Source: Osmia lignaria lignaria (lineage: Eukaryota; Arthropoda; Insecta; Hymenoptera; Megachilidae). From it: a stretch of DNA of 64,000 nucleotides. Below are positions 63,276 through 64,000 of the stretch, piece after piece. The position numbers and the translations under genes are program-made. The first letter of the stretch is position 1, and every line of letters starts with the position of its first letter. The DNA lies in the NCBI RefSeq assembly GCF_051020975.1, contig NC_135038.1:1114001-1178000 (forward strand). The letters run 5' to 3'. Below the pieces are notes generated by a model. That model searched no databases. It had not been told where the DNA came from and worked only from the letters and a program-made list of their open reading frames with translations.

Positions 63276-64000
63276 GTGTGCAATAATAAAACTTTTCTAT
63301 TCATATTTATAATCATGTTTTTTTTATCAATGAAATTACAGATAGAATACTTGAAATGGTATGCCAGAAAAATGAATTATAAAACTTGCACCATATACAG
63401 TGAAAACACGATAAATGTAACTATGGCTGGTCCACTCCGCAACTGTTATGGAATAGAAGAATCATTTTTCGAATTTGGTTGTCTAGTCAGTAAACACTGA
63501 CTAGAAAGAGACAGTAGCTAAAGACGAAAGAGGGACTGAAACCGGGATTTATTGTCTACATTTAAATGTCCCGTGTCAATGTAACAATACTATTGCACAA
63601 AATAAAGTTTTTTATTTTGTACTTTTTGTTAATAAAAATTTCACTATCATGTGGAGAAGATTTTTCTGATTAAAATGAAGCTAAACACAATATAAATCGA
63701 TCAACATTCAGTAGCATAATATTGGGTTAAATATTGTGCTTGCGAGTCTTTCTCTCTTTGTTTATCCTTCTTGCGCTATCCTTTTCTATGTTCAGAAACA
63801 TCAAAGAACGACGAATTCGTGATGCTGGTAGGGGTAGAATGAATGAAATAATACACATAACGTAAATACGCGACCATAAAACTTATAGGAATGAAAACTA
63901 CGTAACATAATAATTTCAAGAAGGAAATAAGAAATAAAGAAATGTAATGATTCATAATGTTTATTTATACATATATGTGTGTTCAGTATATGTTAATAAC
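63276..64000. other. No gene; end of an interspersed repeat
   Basis: A 74-residue frame (63276-63500) has no recognised domain. tttttctgattaaaatga with aaacacaatata (about 63660-63690) matches the end of the repeat at about 21108-21135. Confidence 0.45.

Noticed and set aside
1..64000. Bacterial-type defence, toxin or biosynthetic gene cluster
   Set aside because: No operon, no such domains; all long frames are transposon-derived.

Overview
This is a eukaryotic, intron-era genome segment, not bacterial DNA. It is AT-rich, has no operons and carries poly(A)-tailed and LTR retroelements, TTAA, CGGCG and 8-bp target-site duplications, long satellite arrays and degraded transposase genes. The element set (R1-clade LINEs with an APE-type endonuclease, Ty3/Gypsy, Tc1/mariner, a Transib-like element, TTAA elements) points to an insect. 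A hymenopteran, perhaps an ant, is my best guess; that is inference from family flavour, not proof. I see no complete host gene. At most a few candidate host exons occur near 36.5-36.9 kb and 42.85-42.97 kb. The window is a dense nest of repeats.

Layout. 1-905: Tc1/mariner transposase pseudogene (minus), running off the left edge. 2267-3424: 80-bp satellite array. 4107-9295: large AT-rich fold-back element made of inverted arms of ~290-bp and ~158-bp tandem repeats, with a solo LTR (5987-6765) and a 605-bp TIR element (6783-7387) nested in its centre. 10054-20246: Ty3/Gypsy retrotransposon (minus) with gag, protease and pol. Its 3' LTR is split by a second copy of the same TIR element and its 3' UTR by a 2.46-kb LTR-like insertion. 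21661-24393: 5'-truncated R1-clade LINE (minus) sitting in the loop of another fold-back. 24609-28417: two copies of a GTCCAA minisatellite bracketing a Transib-like element (24909-25935) and a second copy of the fold-back arm that carries a 928-bp solo LTR. 28418-29497: second 80-bp satellite array, into which a full-length, ORF-intact R1-clade LINE (29498-35849) has inserted with a 15-bp duplication.

35.9-43.3 kb: LTR fragment, candidate exons, palindromic MITE, a TTAA-flanked DNA transposon (38212-39879) with its own nested solo LTR, and an old R1-clade LINE (39950-42753). 43.4-50.3 kb: a LINE whose sense strand is almost entirely purine, with broken ORF1 and ORF2 and a second ORF1-like reading frame. 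50.4-64 kb: further solo LTRs (51442, 55631, 58941, 60296, 61019, 62802), a pentanucleotide microsatellite, a degenerate long-period repeat, an R1-type 3' tail and several LINE/SINE-type 3' ends.

The layers can be ordered because many insertions keep their duplications and leave a readable empty site in a neighbouring repeat copy. The most interesting item is the intact R1-clade LINE inside the satellite: that clade is known for site-specific members, so a satellite-targeting lineage is a testable idea. I found no defence, CRISPR or biosynthetic system.
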